A DNA stretch of 64,000 nt from Bacteroidia bacterium (GCA_030427635.1 JAUIBA010000002.1:62001-126000), one strand, 5' to 3'; counted from the first letter of the stretch, positions 26,032 to 35,166 are shown. The notes: generated from the letters alone by a model not told the origin. Numbers and translations are program-made.

Positions 26032-27993
26032 ATGACCTGTAAACCCCTCTCTGTGAGGTACACACTTTACGTGTACCTCTGCGGACTACTATTCTTCACC
26101 TTATTCCGGCTACTGTTTATAGCATTGCATGCCGAAGAAACAGAACACATACCCGGCTTGCCTGAAAAGCTCATTTATACATTGTTTACAGGCCTCCGGT
26201 TCGATACCGTAGTAAGCGGGTATATTTTATTGTTGCCATACTTCTGTCTTTCCGTTGCTACTACTATGGGCACTTTACGTAAATGGCAGTTCCGTACTAT
26301 ACATTCAGGGTTATGTATCGTATATCTGTTGTCATTTCTTTTATGTGCGGCAGACATACCATTTTTTGGTTATTATGGTTCCCGGCTTAATGTTACAGTA
26401 CTCAACTGGACCGGCTCTCCCTCGTTTGTTGTCAAAATGATTTTGCAGGACTATAGCTATCGTTTATTTCTATTATTATTCATATCGGTAGCGTTGATTT
26501 TTCTACATGTTATGCGAAACATATATCGCAGCTTTCTGCAGGCTCTTACAAAGGGTGAGCGCACCATACCTGCAGTTGCGTCCTGTACCGTATTTGCAGG
26601 TGTAATGCTGCTGGGTATCAGAGGACGTACAGATGAGAAGTCTCCTATACTGCCGGGGACAGCTGGTTTTTGTGAAAGTGCATTTCTCAATGAGGCAGGA
26701 CTCAACCCTATGTTCACATTTTTCTGGTCTTTGGCAGATGCAGCAAAGCCAGAGAATCAGGAACTATTATTAGTAGCAAACGACAGTGCTCTTTTCAACA
26801 CAAGGCGATTGCTGGGTATTGATACCTGTGAAGATGGTATTACCCGAACTGTAAATACAAATAGCAGGCAGCATAACTATAATGTAGTGCTGGTAATTAT
26901 GGAAAGCATGAGTGCATATTATATGCAGCATATGGGTAACAAGCTGAACCTTACTCCCACCCTCGACACTCTTGCTAATGGTGGTATATATTTCAGCAAC
27001 TTCTATTCTGCCGGCATTCACACATACAATGGCATTTTCTCTACACTGTATGGTCACCCCGCAGTTATGGGAAAGCATACAATGGAAGGTGCTGTAATAC
27101 CGTCATACCTGGGTCTGCCTGCAACGCTGAAAGCCCGTGGGTATGATAACATTTACTTTACCACGCACGATGATCAGTTCGACAATGTATCTGGCTTTCT
27201 TCTTCATAATCATTTCCATAAAATTATCAGTAAAGATGATTATGACGCAGACAAGATACGAAGCACACTCGGTGTTTCTGATCATGACATGTTCAGTTAT
27301 GCGGTACCATATATCACACGTAGTAGTGAGCATGGCCGCCCATTCTTTGCCACGCTTATGACTGCATCAAATCATCCCCCATATATAGTGCCGGCAGAGG
27401 TGCCATTTCACCCCAGGCATACTGAGATTTCCGAGGGTTGTGTGGAGTATGCCGATTGGGCTATCGGATATTTTATGCGACTTGCAAGTGGCACATCGTG
27501 GTATCGCAACACTATTTTTGTTTTTACCGGTGACCACGGTACCCTTGATGGCCCTGTTTATGGTCCGGTACATCTGGCTTTTAATCGTGTACCATGTATC
27601 ATATATGCGCCCGGCATTGGGCTGCAGCCCGGGGTCATAAGTACGCCCGGTGGTCAGATAGATATATCGGCTACTGTTGCCGGGCTATTGGGGGGTACAT
27701 ACACGGATGGTACAATGGGTCTGGACCTGCTCAGGCACCAGAGACGATGGGCTGCATTTAGTCAGGACGATAAAATAGTGGTTGCAGACACTGATAAGAT
27801 ATACATATGGCAACATCATGGACAGCAATATCTGTATGATATGATTAGTGGAGAGGATATTCTGCAGCAGCAATCGGAGTGTATGGATAGCATGAAGCTA
27901 TTTGGTTTCAGTATGGTTCAGACGGCACAGGTGCTCCGGCAGCATTATCTTATACCGGATAAGCATGTACATCGCTCGGCTGCTTTACCCTAA
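26032..27993 (+). CDS. LTA synthase/phosphoglycerol transferase-like sulfatase-fold membrane enzyme
   Basis: 653 aa. Five N-terminal membrane helices (to about residue 195) anchor a large extracytoplasmic alkaline-phosphatase/sulfatase-fold domain. Metal and nucleophile motifs are present: E291 in VIMESMS, candidate nucleophile T338 in IFSTLYG, and D501-H502 in FTGDHGT. In Gram-negative bacteria such LtaS-like enzymes transfer phosphoglycerol or phosphoethanolamine to glycans or lipids. The substrate here cannot be told. A TAACTTTG element covers its stop codon and may start the next transcript. Confidence 0.88.
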   Translation: MTCKPLSVRYTLYVYLCGLLFFTLFRLLFIALHAEETEHIPGLPEKLIYTLFTGLRFDTVVSGYILLLPYFCLSVATTMGTLRKWQFRTIHSGLCIVYLLSFLLCAADIPFFGYYGSRLNVTVLNWTGSPSFVVKMILQDYSYRLFLLLFISVALIFLHVMRNIYRSFLQALTKGERTIPAVASCTVFAGVMLLGIRGRTDEKSPILPGTAGFCESAFLNEAGLNPMFTFFWSLADAAKPENQELLLVANDSALFNTRRLLGIDTCEDGITRTVNTNSRQHNYNVVLVIMESMSAYYMQHMGNKLNLTPTLDTLANGGIYFSNFYSAGIHTYNGIFSTLYGHPAVMGKHTMEGAVIPSYLGLPATLKARGYDNIYFTTHDDQFDNVSGFLLHNHFHKIISKDDYDADKIRSTLGVSDHDMFSYAVPYITRSSEHGRPFFATLMTASNHPPYIVPAEVPFHPRHTEISEGCVEYADWAIGYFMRLASGTSWYRNTIFVFTGDHGTLDGPVYGPVHLAFNRVPCIIYAPGIGLQPGVISTPGGQIDISATVAGLLGGTYTDGTMGLDLLRHQRRWAAFSQDDKIVVADTDKIYIWQHHGQQYLYDMISGEDILQQQSECMDSMKLFGFSMVQTAQVLRQHYLIPDKHVHRSAALP

Positions 27994-27998
27994 CTTTG
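27991..27998 (+). promoter_or_regulatory. -7 promoter element TAACTTTG before the first DinB-fold gene
   Basis: Exact TAnnTTTG match overlapping the stop codon of the LtaS-like gene and 38 bp before ATG 28036. The -33 side is weak. Confidence 0.4.
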
Positions 27999-28035
27999 AT
28001 ATGCGTTGCAATATATCCACAATGCATCCCGTATC

Positions 28036-28560
28036 ATGCAGTTTTCTACTGACAGAACCATAGAAGTAATAGAACGTACACCTGCAGTGCTTACACATTT
28101 GCTGGCAGGCCTCAGTAGTGACTGGGTAAGGAATAATGAAGGACCTGATACCTGGAGCCCTTTCGATATTGTAGGTCACCTTGTTCATGCCGAGCGTACT
28201 AACTGGATGGAACGGCTTCTGGTATTCTTTTCCGATGCCGGTGAGCGCACATTTGCACCTTTCGATCGTTTTGCGCAGCTTTCAGCAAATACAGACCGCA
28301 CACCAGAATCATTACTGGAGGAGTTTGCTGTGTTAAGGGCTCATAATGTGGCACAACTGCATGCCATGAATATAACAGAGGCCGACTTCGCACGCACAGC
28401 TACGCACCCAGACTTAGGGGAGGTGCAGTTACAGCAGCTGCTGGCTACATGGGCAGCGCACGACCTTGCACATACAGCACAGATAGTAAGAGTAATGGCA
28501 AAGCAATATGCAGATGCAGTAGGCCCGTGGCGTCGCAATCTATCCATACTCAACAGATAA
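28036..28560 (+). CDS. DinB/YfiT-family four-helix-bundle protein (1 of 3)
   Basis: 174 aa metal-dependent hydrolase-like or thiol-transferase-like protein of the DinB superfamily. Typical metal His positions are visible: VGHLVHAERTNW near residue 48 and WAAHDLAHTAQIVR near residue 142. ATG 28036 is chosen because family similarity begins there. The next gene encodes another member 15 bp downstream, and a third lies beyond dps. Members often detoxify thiols or electrophiles; the activity here is not established. Confidence 0.8.
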   Translation: MQFSTDRTIEVIERTPAVLTHLLAGLSSDWVRNNEGPDTWSPFDIVGHLVHAERTNWMERLLVFFSDAGERTFAPFDRFAQLSANTDRTPESLLEEFAVLRAHNVAQLHAMNITEADFARTATHPDLGEVQLQQLLATWAAHDLAHTAQIVRVMAKQYADAVGPWRRNLSILNR

Positions 28561-28575
28561 TAAACTACCTCTGTA

Positions 28576-29067
28576 ATGATAACAGACATACATTCATTTC
28601 TGAGCTATTACAGCAAGGTGAAAGCCCGCACCGCCCGGCTCATAGCTGTAGTACAGCCACAGCATATGAGCTACTCTTATGCTGTGGATAAGTTTACTGT
28701 TGCAGACCTCATACGCCATATAGCGGCAGTAGAGCGTTATATGTTTGCAGAGACGGTGATGGGCCGTACAAACAAATATTCCGGTTGTGGCCCGGAGCTG
28801 GCCAATGGTTATGATGCGGTGCTGGCATACTTCCATGCCATGCATCAGGAAACACATAACATATTGAGTGAGCTTAGTGACAATGACCTGAACCGGAAAT
28901 GTATTACGCCTGCTGGCACGCCTGTATCGCTATGGCGATGGCTCATGGCTATGACAGAGCATGAAATACATCACCGGGGGCAGCTTTATTTATACCTTAA
29001 TATGCTGCAGGTAATAACCCCTCCTATGTTCGGCCTCACATCAGAGGAGCTGGCGGCAGCGCGCTGA
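28576..29067 (+). CDS. DinB-family four-helix-bundle protein (2 of 3)
   Basis: 163 aa. The pattern of metal-binding His residues is present: DLIRHIAAVERYM near residue 50 and MTEHEIHHRGQLYLYLNML near residue 135, the classic DinB C-terminal motif. It follows the first DinB gene on the same strand by 15 bp and probably shares its transcript. It ends before the hairpin and promoter of dps. Confidence 0.85.
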   Translation: MITDIHSFLSYYSKVKARTARLIAVVQPQHMSYSYAVDKFTVADLIRHIAAVERYMFAETVMGRTNKYSGCGPELANGYDAVLAYFHAMHQETHNILSELSDNDLNRKCITPAGTPVSLWRWLMAMTEHEIHHRGQLYLYLNMLQVITPPMFGLTSEELAAAR

Positions 29068-29086
29068 GGTGTTACATCTTCCATAG

Positions 29087-29102
29087 GGTGACTTTAGTCA
29101 CC
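29087..29102. promoter_or_regulatory. Palindrome GGTGAC-TTTA-GTCACC upstream of the dps promoter
   Basis: Perfect 6-bp arms around TTTA, located just before the -33 position implied by the -7 box at 29124-29131. It could be an operator for a redox- or iron-responsive regulator of dps, or the terminal hairpin of the preceding DinB transcript, though no T-run follows. Confidence 0.45.
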
Positions 29103-29123
29103 GTTTCCCCCACCAGCTATGCT

Positions 29124-29131
29124 TACCTTTG
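29124..29131 (+). promoter_or_regulatory. -7 promoter element TACCTTTG for dps
   Basis: Exact TAnnTTTG match 24 bp before ATG 29155. It lies within the upstream extension of the open frame, supporting the downstream start codon. Confidence 0.55.
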
Positions 29132-29154
29132 AAGGAACAAACAACACTATAGTT

Positions 29155-29634
29155 ATGGGAAACAATAATCAGATAGGTATCAGCAGTAAGAAAGCGCAAC
29201 AACTTGCTGCTAAACTTAATGAGCTGCTGGCAGCATATCAGGTGTTCTATATGAATGTCAGAGGATTGCACTGGAACATAAACGGGAATAATTTTTTTGA
29301 GCTGCACCTTAAGTATGAAGAACTATATAACAATCTGCAGCTGAAGGTAGATGAAGTAGCTGAGCGCATACTTACATTAGGCGCTGTGCCATTGCATACT
29401 TTCACTGACTACATGAAGATAAGCGCGCTTAAAGAAGCAAAGGGGATACATAACGGTGCAGAGGGCGTAACATTGATACTGGAGTCTCTGGGTAAGATGA
29501 TTGTGATGCAGCGCGAGATACTGAAGTTATCCGGCGATGCGGAAGATGAGGGTACCAATGCTCTTATGAGTGACTATATAAGGGAGCAGGAGAAGATGGT
29601 ATGGATGTATGCTGCATGGCTGAAGAAGGGTTAA
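29155..29634 (+). CDS. dps: Dps-family ferritin-like DNA-protection protein
   Basis: 159 aa dodecameric ferritin-like protein that oxidises and stores iron with peroxide and protects DNA. The ferroxidase ligands match the Dps pattern: LHWNINGNNFFELHLKYEELY gives His, His and the Asp/Glu set. ATG 29155 is preferred because the -7 box sits within the longer frame. It is followed by a strong intrinsic terminator. Its neighbours on both sides are DinB-fold proteins, suggesting an oxidative- or electrophile-stress locus (inference). Confidence 0.92.
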   Translation: MGNNNQIGISSKKAQQLAAKLNELLAAYQVFYMNVRGLHWNINGNNFFELHLKYEELYNNLQLKVDEVAERILTLGAVPLHTFTDYMKISALKEAKGIHNGAEGVTLILESLGKMIVMQREILKLSGDAEDEGTNALMSDYIREQEKMVWMYAAWLKKG

Positions 29635-29649
29635 GGTCAGTATATGTAT

Positions 29650-29688
29650 AGGGTGGGTGCAAAACAAGTACACCCACCCTGTTTTATT
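29650..29688 (+). terminator. Intrinsic terminator of dps
   Basis: AGGGTGGGTG (29650-29659) pairs exactly with CACCCACCCT (29671-29680) across an 11-nt loop, followed by GTTTTATTT. It begins 16 bp after the dps stop. The T-rich tail is only on the plus strand. Confidence 0.88.
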
Positions 29689-30182
29689 TATGCTTCCTGA
29701 GGTATCGGTTTCAGATACAGCATCTGTCCCAGATGTTCGTTAAGGTGGTTTGTTCGGCTGATGATAACATTAAGCCGGTTGCGGTGCGGCTCGGCCGCAA
29801 AGCTTTCTTCCGATACTGCTGTATGGCGTGCAAACCAGTCTGCAGCAGTCAGGTTATTGAAGTGGGTGGCCAGGCGCTCATTGGTATCTGTCCAGTAACT
29901 GCGTAGCGCTGCTACAGAAGGCATTTCCCGCCCCGACTTGTCAGGTGTTCCCAGAAATGCTTCATTCAGTTGTGGATATACCTGCTCTCCCATTCCCAGC
30001 AGTGGCAGCATTCTGTCGTGTACTGCTACAAGGTGCCCCAGCAGGTATTTACCACTGTTGCGACCAGGTGCGGCATCTGCGGCTATCTGTTCATCTGTAA
30101 GTTCATTCAGTAGCTTGCCGGTTCTGGCTATAGCACTGTTCCAGCTATCCAGCACCATTTTCACTATTAGTTTCTGTTCCAT
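29688..30182 (-). CDS. DinB-family four-helix-bundle protein (3 of 3)
   Basis: 164 aa. Family His positions are visible in KYLLGHLVAVHDRMLPLLGMG near residue 48 and in ISRTNHLNEHLGQMLYL near the C-terminus. It is transcribed towards dps and ends at the dps terminator, so the locus holds three DinB-fold genes within 2.2 kb. Closest in layout to the DinB superfamily proteins of Bacteroidota; activity unknown. Confidence 0.82.
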   Translation of the reverse strand: MEQKLIVKMVLDSWNSAIARTGKLLNELTDEQIAADAAPGRNSGKYLLGHLVAVHDRMLPLLGMGEQVYPQLNEAFLGTPDKSGREMPSVAALRSYWTDTNERLATHFNNLTAADWFARHTAVSEESFAAEPHRNRLNVIISRTNHLNEHLGQMLYLKPIPQEA

Positions 30183-30271
30183 GTTTTTGTGTTTGCAGGA
30201 TATGAATGTACGCGGGTTATCTGCAACACTTTTTATAGTACTATAGTTCCGGGCTATAGTTTACAGTCTGG

Positions 30272-31309
30272 TTACCGGAACTTAACATGGCTGAATTTCG
30301 ACGTTATATTCAGAACGTCTTTTCCGGTGCCACTCTTGCCGGCATAAAACGATTTGCTGGGGCCATCACTGCCCGTTTTGTGTATCTCCAGTGGATTGTT
30401 GCTATCACTCTTCAGGCTGCCATACTCTACTACGGCATCCATAGTAAGGTTTGGGTGCAGCCCGGCGCTTATGGTAACCTTGCTGTAGCTGGCATCAATT
30501 TGTGTATGCCCGCCTTCTGTCAGATGAATGCTGCTGCCCTGGCTGAATTTCATTTCCAGTATCGTAGTCCCTGATAGTTTTTCTATCTGTACAGGAGCAT
30601 GCTCTATGGTTCCGTTCAGCTCATGCACATCGCCCATCTTCAGCGAGCCGAACTTGTGTATAAGTGTTAGCATATCGCCGCTTCCTATGCGCACTTTCCC
30701 AAATGAGAAGGATGCATTTACACGATGCAGGCGACCGGTATTTATATTAAAATGCTGCACATCCAGCTTTCCACCATTCATATCACCTATCGTACCATCA
30801 CCAAATTTGAGGATAATATCATTGCCTGTATTTGTTAGGTTTCCTGCTTTTAGATTGCCAAAAGACAGTCTTATGCGCTGCTGCCCGGTAAGGTCGGGGA
30901 GGTCTATGTCTCCGAATTTATTTTCCAGCTTCATGGCACAGTTTGCCGGGACATTGATTACATAATATATACGCAGCTCATTACCTCCCGATATGTTATA
31001 GTTTTCTTCAGGGCCAGACCTGAAAGAAACTATGCCATGCTTGCTTGTCTCATCCATGATGGCATGCTTCAGTATTTCTGCCGCCTTACTTTCACTATGC
31101 GCTTTAGATCTTATTGTAATCGATATGGACACCTCTGCTTTACTCCATGTATGTACGGTAATACCGCCGAATGAATTGTCAATGTCCAGTTCCTTCACTG
31201 CACTTTCGGGATATGTACGCAGTAGCTGCTTTTCCTTGTTTACAAATGATGCCAGACATATCGCGGGAGCCAGGCATAGCATTAGCACATATAAAACGAT
31301 CTTCTTCAT
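30272..31309 (-). CDS. DUF4097-type secreted beta-helix protein
   Basis: 345 aa. The N-terminal signal peptide (KKIVLYVLMLCLAPAICLAS) fixes the start at ATG 31309; the long upstream open frame is a low-complexity Arg/Gln-rich shadow that runs through the anti-sigma gene. The body shows repeated short strands of the form FGxI/V/L (NSFGGI, NKFGDI, LSFGNL, LKFGDG, FSFGKV, HKFGSL), as in DUF4097 putative adhesin/beta-helix proteins. These are commonly encoded with ECF sigma/anti-sigma pairs, as here. Function unknown. Confidence 0.75.
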   Translation of the reverse strand: MKKIVLYVLMLCLAPAICLASFVNKEKQLLRTYPESAVKELDIDNSFGGITVHTWSKAEVSISITIRSKAHSESKAAEILKHAIMDETSKHGIVSFRSGPEENYNISGGNELRIYYVINVPANCAMKLENKFGDIDLPDLTGQQRIRLSFGNLKAGNLTNTGNDIILKFGDGTIGDMNGGKLDVQHFNINTGRLHRVNASFSFGKVRIGSGDMLTLIHKFGSLKMGDVHELNGTIEHAPVQIEKLSGTTILEMKFSQGSSIHLTEGGHTQIDASYSKVTISAGLHPNLTMDAVVEYGSLKSDSNNPLEIHKTGSDGPSKSFYAGKSGTGKDVLNITSKFSHVKFR

Positions 31310-31326
31310 GTTGCTTCGGTTTTGTG

Positions 31327-31845
31327 TTATAGTATGTTCTCTGCAGGTTGTTGTTCTTTGCGTGTGTCTCTTATCACCTGTAATTGTAGCGTCAGCAGGT
31401 CGGCCTGTTCTTTCAGGTTGCCTATCATGGCATTGAGTACGGCCTCGTTGCTGTCGGTTTCTTTGTATGCAGCTTTCAGGGTTTGATACATGTTGTTGAG
31501 CGTGTCTATTTCTTTGCTGAAGTCGTTGCACAGTTCATGATAGTCGCCACAGTATTTATTTACCTGTAGCCGCTTTGTTGCTACCAGAGATGTATAGTAC
31601 ACTTCCATCTGCTGTAGCCTGGCTGCTGCAGGTTGTGGCCTGTAGTCTGGCGTTTTATCAGGTAAAAGCCACAGCAGCGCAGCCATCGCTGCAGCTATGC
31701 CAGCTGCCAAGCTCCACTTCATGGTGCGCCTGCGCTGTTTTCGCTGTAGCGCCTCTGCAATGCCTGCCCATACCCGGTCGGGTGGCTCCTGCACATCCAT
31801 CTGCTTTCGTTGCGCACGTATCAGCTGCTCAATATTGTTTTTCAT
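31327..31845 (-). CDS. Probable anti-sigma factor (single-pass membrane protein)
   Basis: 172 aa. The N-terminal 40 residues are cytoplasmic and charged (RAQRKQMDVQEPPDRVWAGIAEALQRKQRRR), followed by one membrane helix at about 43-61, then a periplasmic helical region. Its start overlaps the end of the ECF sigma gene by 17 nt, the arrangement of sigma/anti-sigma pairs. No zinc (ZAS) motif is seen, so the anti-sigma call rests on topology and context. Confidence 0.65.
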   Translation of the reverse strand: MKNNIEQLIRAQRKQMDVQEPPDRVWAGIAEALQRKQRRRTMKWSLAAGIAAAMAALLWLLPDKTPDYRPQPAAARLQQMEVYYTSLVATKRLQVNKYCGDYHELCNDFSKEIDTLNNMYQTLKAAYKETDSNEAVLNAMIGNLKEQADLLTLQLQVIRDTRKEQQPAENIL

Positions 31846-32407
31846 GTTCCTGCTTTTTCAGTATTTCTGCCAGTTTCTTTTTTGCTCTGCTGTATTGCGA
31901 CTTTGAGGTAGATACTGTTATCCCCATTATCTGCCCTATCTCTTCGTGGTCATAGCCTTCCAGCAGGTATAGGTTTAGCACTATTCTGTAGCCATCGGGG
32001 AGTAGTGCCATTGCATCACATATCTGTTGTACCCCGGCATCTGTATCATATGCGTCATCTTCAGTAGTTTCCTGCTCGTCGGGCAATTGCCCGGGCAGTA
32101 GTAGTTTTCGCTTTTTCAGATGGTTCACAGCCCGGTTTACTACTATGCGCCTGAGCCAGGCCCCGAAGGAGGCTTCGTGGCGGTATGTATGCAGGTGTGT
32201 AAATGCTTCTATAAATGCCTCCTGTAACACATCTTCGGCATCTGTAGTATTGCCGGTTATTCGCAGGCAGCTGTTATACATGGCTTTGGCATATGCCCGG
32301 TACAGCTCATACTGAGCGCGGTTATCACCACGCCTGCACCTGTCTATCAGGGCGCTTGTTTGTTCTGTATTCGTGTTTGCCAAAGTGTGTTGCTGAATAA
32401 AAGACAA
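31829..32407 (-). CDS. ECF RNA polymerase sigma factor (operon head)
   Basis: 192 aa ECF sigma factor. Region 2 (YRAYAKAMYNSCLRITGNTTDAEDVLQEAFIEAF) and region 4 (ALLPDGYRIVLNLYLLEGYDHEEIGQIMG, then TSKSQYSRAKKKL) are both clear and match Bacteroidota sigma factors paired with membrane anti-sigmas. The listed start is TTG 32407, since no ATG lies nearby in frame; a later TTG is possible. An imperfect inverted repeat upstream (32412-32468) contains the arm GCAACCTTTTAGGTATG on the minus strand and may be its autoregulated promoter. Confidence 0.9.
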   Translation of the reverse strand: MSFIQQHTLANTNTEQTSALIDRCRRGDNRAQYELYRAYAKAMYNSCLRITGNTTDAEDVLQEAFIEAFTHLHTYRHEASFGAWLRRIVVNRAVNHLKKRKLLLPGQLPDEQETTEDDAYDTDAGVQQICDAMALLPDGYRIVLNLYLLEGYDHEEIGQIMGITVSTSKSQYSRAKKKLAEILKKQEHEKQY

Positions 32408-32411
32408 CCTG

Positions 32412-32468
32412 CATACCTAAAAGGTTGCATCACTAAACGAAGAAAGTAAATAAACCTTTAGAGGTATG
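32412..32468. promoter_or_regulatory. Imperfect inverted repeat upstream of the ECF sigma operon
   Basis: CATACCTAAAAGGTT (32412-32426) and AACCTTTAGAGGTATG (32453-32468) are reverse complements apart from a one-base slip. Position just ahead of an ECF sigma gene suggests an autoregulatory promoter or operator. Function inferred from position only. Confidence 0.4.
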
Positions 32469-32592
32469 TATCAGATTAGAGTATCTTAATATGTCATGTG
32501 TCTGCTGCATCTTCGTCTTCCCTGCGTTTAGTTGTACCTTACATATTCATTCTGAATGTCGCACTCTTATTAAAACATAAAACCGTGTAGTT

Positions 32593-32958
32593 ATGGAGCT
32601 TGTTTCAAAAATACTCACAGGTCTGGTGGCAGTAGAGCATCTTTATATTCTTTACATAGAGATGTTTGCCTGGGAAACTATTGGTAAAAAAACATTCAAA
32701 AGCCTTCCGGCCCATCTGTTTACACCCACTAAAGCCCTTGCTGCAAATCAGGGTTTATATAATGGTTTTCTTTCGGCCGGGCTTATCTGGGCACTTCTGA
32801 TTTCAGACAATGTTTGGTCGGCCAATGTTGCAACCTTTTTTCTGAGTTGTGTCATTGTTGCAGGAATATATGGTGCGTTAACAGCCTCCCGACGCATATT
32901 TGTTGTTCAGGCAGTACCGGCAATTATTGCATTGGTAGTATTGTTGATGAAGTGGTAA
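32593..32958 (+). CDS. DUF1304 membrane protein
   Basis: 121 aa with four membrane helices. The pattern EHLYILYIEMFAWET at residues 15-29 and NQGLYNGFLSAGLIWAL at about 55-71 is the signature of DUF1304, a small integral membrane family of unknown function. It stands alone; the following 279 bp hold no recognisable gene. Confidence 0.85.
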   Translation: MELVSKILTGLVAVEHLYILYIEMFAWETIGKKTFKSLPAHLFTPTKALAANQGLYNGFLSAGLIWALLISDNVWSANVATFFLSCVIVAGIYGALTASRRIFVVQAVPAIIALVVLLMKW

Positions 32959-33237
32959 GGTCTATTTTGCATTACGCTGTTATCTGTCATAGCACATTAT
33001 CAGTTTCATAGTTGCAGTATCTCATATTGCTTCGCTTGTTTCTCCCCCTGCATATCGGAGAATTTGCGTTGCATATCCTCACCACAATACTTTTATTGCA
33101 GTAATTGCCGTTACATAATGTCGTAGCGGAAGGATGGATTTTGGATAAAGTGTATGCCTTGACTCTGCTGAACTTTATGATATTCTGAACAGCAACATCC
33201 GTATCGTTTTCGTAACTTTTGAAGTTAAAATACATCC

Positions 33238-35067
33238 TTGCAGCACAGAGCCCTCATCATATTATTGCTGTTTTGTTTCACTCCCGTTTTACTGAGGGCA
33301 CAGCCGGTTATTGACACAACGCGCAAACCGGGTACAGCATCGGGCAAACTCATTCAGAACCTGGCTACACAGGCATATAACTCAGTTTATAAACCGGAAG
33401 AAGAGAAGAGTATTATTCCACCCAGAAGTGAAGCCGCATACATGCGCTATAAGGGTAAGATTATCAGAAATATCAGTGTTGTTAGTGTCAATTTTGACCG
33501 TTCCCTGCATGATACATCCGTACGGAATAATAGCCTGCCTGCACGTATTGGCAACCATCTGCACCTCAGTACCCGCAGGTTTGTAATCAGGAATAATCTC
33601 TTTATCAGGGAAAATACTCCTGTTAACCCTTATATGGTGGCAGATAATGAGCGGTTTATCCGCGCGCTGGAGTACATAAATGACGTACGCATCATAATAG
33701 ACCCTATACCGGACAATCCTGACTCAGTGGATATCAGAGTACTTACCAAAGACCTGTTCAGTATTGGTGGCGGTGTTGCTGCTAATGGGCTAAGGCGTAT
33801 CAATGCCGAGTTGTATGATGCAAACCTTGCCGGTATGGGGCAACGACTCAGCATTACCGGACTTTACGATCAGGGGCGCTCGCCGCAATGGGGTTATGGT
33901 GGGTATTACCGGAAGAATAATGTGGGGCATAGCTATATAGACGCAACCATTGGTCATAGCGTTATGAGCGTTAATCCCTATACCAGACTGGAGGAGAGCA
34001 CCGACTATATCACGTTAGAGAGAAGGCTGGTATCCCCATACTCACGCTTTGCCGGAGGGCTAACACTTAGCACCAATCATAATTATAATGTTTACAACAT
34101 GCCTGACTCGATATACTATGGATACAGATACCGGCAGGTAGATGGCTGGGCTGGTTATTCCATTGGTATTCGTAGGCTTACCCGTACCAATAATGATGTC
34201 CGGGATCGTCGCTTTCTTGCCGTAAGGCTATATGACCGCACTTTTACGCAGGTGCCGCAGCAGCGTAGCATTGGTTATGACCCTGTGTTTAACAGTTCAC
34301 GCGCAGCGCTGGCTCAACTTACCTTTTACCGGCAGGACTATTACAAAACCCGTTACATATACGGATTCGGTACTACTGAGGACCTGCCTCATGGTTATAA
34401 CATATCTGTTACTGGGGGGCTGCATGATCAGTTAGACCTCCGGAGACCATATGCCGGTCTCAGTGCCACCCATTATACCTCAGTGTTTCCGGGAGACTTT
34501 GTAAAGCTATATCTGAAAACAGGAGGATTTCTGCACAGGAGTAGTATACAGGATGGCAGCCTGCTGGCAGGTGTTTCAGCGTTTAGCCCTTTGTTCAGAT
34601 TGCGTAGCACATACATCCGGCAGTATCTCAATGTCAGCTATACCCAGCTGTTCAATAGGGTTACATATGCCCCGCTATACCTGAATAACTATTATGGTTT
34701 GCGGGGTTTTATATCAGACTCAGCCTATGGTAGCCAGCGGCTCAGCCTGCAGTTAGAGACGGCATTTTTTCTGAAGTTCAGGCTATTGGGGTTTCGTTTC
34801 GCACCATTTCCCTGGGGAGACATTGCAATCATCAGGCCGGAAGGCAGCAGTATAGACCACGCAAAACTATACAGCAGTCTTGGAGCTGGTATTCGTACAC
34901 GTAACGAAAACCTTGCCTTTGAAACTATTGAGGTCAGAGCATACTTCTTTCCGGTAGCACCTGATAACATGAGAGGGTTTAAGGTCATGGCCAATGCGCA
35001 TGTAAGATTCCGTTACAGGACAAACTATATTACCGCACCGGATTTTGTACAGCTTAATCAGGAGTAG
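33238..35067 (+). CDS. BamA/TamA-type (Omp85) outer-membrane protein
   Basis: 609 aa. Signal peptide (LIILLLFCFTPVLLRAQ), one POTRA-like region at about residues 75-175 (GKIIRNISVVSVNFDRSL through VDIRVLTKDLFSIG), then a long beta-barrel domain of alternating strands ending in aromatic text. A single POTRA plus barrel fits the surface-antigen/Omp85 class in Bacteroidota rather than the five-POTRA BamA itself. The start is TTG 33238; an in-frame TAA lies three codons upstream and no ATG precedes the signal peptide, so TTG is well supported. The stop is TAG. Confidence 0.75.
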   Translation: MQHRALIILLLFCFTPVLLRAQPVIDTTRKPGTASGKLIQNLATQAYNSVYKPEEEKSIIPPRSEAAYMRYKGKIIRNISVVSVNFDRSLHDTSVRNNSLPARIGNHLHLSTRRFVIRNNLFIRENTPVNPYMVADNERFIRALEYINDVRIIIDPIPDNPDSVDIRVLTKDLFSIGGGVAANGLRRINAELYDANLAGMGQRLSITGLYDQGRSPQWGYGGYYRKNNVGHSYIDATIGHSVMSVNPYTRLEESTDYITLERRLVSPYSRFAGGLTLSTNHNYNVYNMPDSIYYGYRYRQVDGWAGYSIGIRRLTRTNNDVRDRRFLAVRLYDRTFTQVPQQRSIGYDPVFNSSRAALAQLTFYRQDYYKTRYIYGFGTTEDLPHGYNISVTGGLHDQLDLRRPYAGLSATHYTSVFPGDFVKLYLKTGGFLHRSSIQDGSLLAGVSAFSPLFRLRSTYIRQYLNVSYTQLFNRVTYAPLYLNNYYGLRGFISDSAYGSQRLSLQLETAFFLKFRLLGFRFAPFPWGDIAIIRPEGSSIDHAKLYSSLGAGIRTRNENLAFETIEVRAYFFPVAPDNMRGFKVMANAHVRFRYRTNYITAPDFVQLNQE

Positions 35068-35133
35068 CCACCATTTTTATCAATAGCGGTATAGTTATTA
35101 ACACCGGTACTTTCTCTGTATCGTGGGGTTTAT

Positions 35134-35141
35134 TCAGTAAT
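35134..35141 (+). promoter_or_regulatory. -7 promoter element TAATTTTG for mqnC
   Basis: Exact TAnnTTTG match 25 bp before ATG 35167, in the gap after the Omp85 gene. Confidence 0.5.
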
Positions 35142-35166
35142 TTTGCCCCCAGAAATCCATTTTTTG

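Noticed and set aside
31310-31531. N-terminal extension of the DUF4097 protein
   Set aside because: The extension is Arg/Gln/Thr-rich and overlaps the anti-sigma gene; a clear signal peptide begins at ATG 31309.
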